Shown here: positions 61,397-64,000 of the stretch, in pieces
How the letters are laid out: each line of letters opens with the position of its first letter
Position numbering within the stretch: the stretch's first letter is position 1
Source: Liquidambar formosana
Taxonomy: Eukaryota; Streptophyta; Magnoliopsida; Saxifragales; Altingiaceae
Assembly (NCBI GenBank): GCA_039720395.1
Contig: CM077828.1
Coordinates: forward strand, 19,324,717-19,388,716
Length of the DNA: 64,000 nucleotides
Direction: 5' to 3'
Made by a program: the position numbers and the translations under genes
Notes under the pieces: model-generated
The model's database searches: none
Told to the model about the DNA's origin: nothing
The model's input: the letters and a program-made list of their open reading frames with translations, nothing else

Positions 61397-62538
61397 TTCG
61401 AAGAAATTTGAAACCTATTGAACCGGCAATGGTGAGCCGTTAAAAGGACATGGGGCTTGTTTTTCTTTTCAATTAGTTGTCATTGAAAGTAGATGATCGA
61501 CGAAACAGAGGCATTGTCGAAATAAAAATATAGTGGCTACGTGGAAACATCGATTTGAGGCTGAAAAATAAGTGTTTTAATTGTGCTTTTTTTTTTTTTT
61601 TTCTTTTTTCTTCATTTCATTTTTTTTATATTTTATTTTAACGAAAAAAATAAGAGAACATACAGCCACATGAATGGTAGTATGTTACCTCATTACTTTT
61701 TCCCGGATAATGCATGTTGCCCTCTTTAAATTCACTAGGTGCCTGTACATTTGAGTGCTTGTCTAACAATTTCCTGTTTCCTGTTCTTTTTTTTAGTTAT
61801 CTTCTCAACCACGGGTTTCTTAACCTAATGCTAATTTTCAATCTTGTGCAGTGGACGACATGATTCACTTAAATTAGCAGAATTTATTTGTTTAAATATG
61901 GAAGGGGCGAAGATGAATAGTGAAATTTCTTAAGTTCGATAAAAATTTCATAACTTTTTTAATTAAAACAGAAATTACAATCTTTAAAGTCAATAAATTC
62001 TGTTGGATAAATTCACACCATGTAAATTTATCTATTGAGAAAAAAAAAAAAAAATCAAATCAAATCAAATCAAATTTGCAAAAAAATTTCACTAAAATTG
62101 ACAGAATTTATCTTACTAAATACAAAAGGGATGGAGATGGGTAATGAAGTTTCTCGAGTTGGATTAAACTTTCTTAATTTTTTAACTAAAATAGTTTTTA
62201 CACTCTTTAAAGACAATAGATAAATTCTGCTAGTAGCAGATAAATTTTATCAGCAACACATGCATACAATCACACATGGACCCACACGGAGTTGAAACTA
62301 ACACATTTGCAAAGTCTACACTTTATTGGGACAAGACATGCTATTAGGTCCTTAATGAACATAAATGTTTCAAAGATGGAGTTACGAGATAGCATGAAAC
62401 TCTTACACAATTACAATATAAAACAAATATGGAACCAAGAATCATATTCTTAATTGATCGTCATATCATGTTATATAATAGTGGAGAGGCATCTGATGAG
62501 ATCGTTTTAGTGCAGCCCAACGAAGAACTTGTTGAAGT
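61397..62538. other. Intergenic AT-rich sequence downstream of WAKL copy C
   Basis: No gene recognised. It holds T runs near 61588, a short (ATCAA)n repeat near 62056-62075, and a 'acacggagttgaaactaaca' word related to the WAKL-upstream repeats. Confidence 0.4.
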
Positions 62539-63708
62539 TTAAGCACCGTCCAAGGGCCCCGTTAACTCGACAATGCATTCACCTTGTTGGAAATTTTGTT
62601 GAGTATTCAAAGGCACATGATATTTGACAATATTGCACTCACCCTCTTCAAAATTTTGTTGAGCAATCAAAGGTATATGAGACATTTTGATCGCTTCTAA
62701 TTCCATTGTTACCTCCTTCATTGTAGGCCTTTTCTTCCTATTCAAGTTCAAACATCGTTTTGCAGGGCTAGCAAATGCCATTATCTCTTCTTTCCACCTG
62801 TTTTCATAACCTGAGCATCAAGAATATCAAACAAACGGTTCTCTTTTAACGACACAATAAAATGTGTTGCTAGGCTTTTCTCTTCTTGTGATCTTGTTAA
62901 ACAAATTGGCTTATGTCCAATTAGAAGTTCAATAAGAACAACTCCGAAACTATATACATCACTCTTATCAGTGAATTGACTTGATTGGAAATACTCGGGA
63001 TCCAAGTAGCCAAGGTGCCCTGGACCATGGTAGTTAAGTTAGTTTGTTCAATAGAAATGGATCTTGATGTCCTAAAATCTGAAACCTTTGTGCTATATTT
63101 TTCATCTAAAAGTATATTTGTGAACTTAATGTCTCTATGATAAATAAATGGGTATTGAGGAGGTTGAGTACAAGTAGGCAACTGCTTTTGCAACCTCCAT
63201 AGAAATTTGTAACCGCCTTTCCCATGAAAATGGAAACTCCTCATTTTGATCATGAATTAGCTGGGAAAAGGGTTCCATTTGAGATGAATTTGTAAAATAG
63301 TAGAGGAACTTCTGTTTCCAAAAAACACCCTAATAGCTTAACTACATTCCTATGGTTGATTTATGAAAGAATGACAACCTCATTAATGAATTGCTCTAAC
63401 TGGCTTCATCAGCTAGCTTTGACGTCTTAATCGCAACAATCCTACCATCGTTAACAATCCTTTGTAAACCGTTCCTTGACCAAGAATTTGATTCTTGTTA
63501 AAATTGTCAATTGTTTTTTGTAGCTCTTCGGAAGTGAAAACTTTGTCAAAAACACCTTCATTAGATACCATTTGTTGTTGTAACAAGAAACCACCATTTC
63601 TTCCGAAGAACTTGTTTCTGAGTTTGATGTTCCTTATTTTCGTTATTCCTTTGTACAACAAGAAAGCACTTAAGAGTAGAAACATCGATCCTCCACTTGT
63701 GCTGACAG
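62539..63708 (-). pseudogene. WAKL copy C: kinase exon with frameshifts
   Basis: Exon 3 starts after acceptor TTGTGCAG in the same phase as copy B. The transmembrane segment (MFLLLSAFLLYKGI) and juxtamembrane part are intact. The ATP loop is shortened to GQGTVYKG, lacking three residues. The frame then shifts near 63440 and again within 63005-63253 and 62781-62800. The catalytic [12 protein letters not shown] is still readable, but DFG is DFR. The C-lobe (KRCLNLNRKKRPTMKEVTME) and a tail with an imperfect repeat (QQNFEEGEC, QQNFQQGEC) end at 62539. Upstream exons lie off the right edge. Several independent lesions make this a pseudogene. Its 3' end shows what copy B has lost. Confidence 0.85.
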
Positions 63709-64000
63709 CTGCACAACACAAATACAATGAAAGAGTCACGTTATTGTCTAAAATGCGTGAGGAAAGTCGAAAAATTAGATCATAACAAAATGTATAAAAA
63801 TTATTGTCTTTCTCATTACTATATTATTTTTCCTTTCTCATTGTCCAATATTTGGCGTTGACAGACCTTTGCAAACCCTTGAACAGGCTAATTAGGGAAA
63901 CAATATTAAAATTGTAATTTTAAATACATATATCATTGTATAATAAGTGAATTTCTTAATTATATCTGAATTTTTTACTAAATTAAATTAAACAATTAAA
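63709..64000 (-). other. Intron 2 (start) of WAKL copy C
   Basis: Homologous to 27464-27700 ('attgtctttctc', 'ccaatatttggcgttgacag'), confirming it as the paralogous intron. The window ends inside it. Confidence 0.6.

Noticed and set aside
1..64000. tRNA, rRNA or known ncRNA genes
   Set aside because: I saw no cloverleaf or rRNA-like sequence. The tRNA-like matches at 30265 and 56678 are primer binding sites.

Overview
This window is nuclear DNA of a flowering plant, probably a eudicot. The evidence is wall-associated-kinase-like (WAKL) exons with plant introns, an AT-rich background, Ty1/copia and Ty3/gypsy LTR retrotransposons, a plant L1-type LINE tail, a TRIM, MITEs and Helitron-like repeats. 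I cannot name the species.

The host genes are the remains of a head-to-tail WAKL cluster on the minus strand. Copy A (exons 1-2 at 1681-2842) looks intact, with its kinase exon off the left edge. Copy A2 (13519-13636) is a decapitated exon 1. Copy B is spread out: kinase exon at 26514-27463, exon 2 at 39034-39144 with a broken splice donor, and a promoter remnant at 58795-59100. Its exon 1 is missing, and about 28 kb of mobile DNA lies within it. Copy C (62539-63708) is a frameshifted kinase exon whose upstream exons lie off the right edge. WAKL upstream sequence has been duplicated repeatedly between 2.9 and 18 kb.

Mobile elements fill the rest. They include two solo LTRs of one family with perfect 5-bp target duplications (9707-12192 and 15101-17544), a tandem Helitron-like array (20896-24833), and a 9.7-kb copia-type element (28606-38292, target duplication GTGCA) with nearly identical LTRs but a decayed interior. 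A young 18.5-kb Ty3/gypsy element of Tat type occupies 39775-58250 on the minus strand. A nested stack lies at 59491-61391: a TRIM, split by a hAT-like element, which itself holds two foldback MITEs.

The Tat element is the most notable object. Its 2153-residue gag-pol reading frame is uninterrupted. Between pol and its 3' LTR it carries, in antisense orientation, two intron-containing genes: a plant-mobile-domain-like gene and a DUF7745-like gene. A third antisense reading frame lies in its 5' leader. Antisense introns are not removed from the sense genomic RNA, so this cassette can travel with its introns.

The strongest undescribed signal is a set of short arrays of a perfect 10-bp palindrome (core TGCGTACGCA) repeated almost always exactly every 21 bp, separated by unrelated 11-bp spacers. 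They occur only in noncoding parts of the Tat element: LTRs, the leader of antisense gene 1, introns and the intergenic spacer. The unrelated solo-LTR family carries the same architecture with a different 10-bp palindrome (CAGTCGACTG), again every 21 bp. Two unrelated sequences sharing the same core length and period suggest a common constraint, such as dimeric protein sites on one face of the helix.
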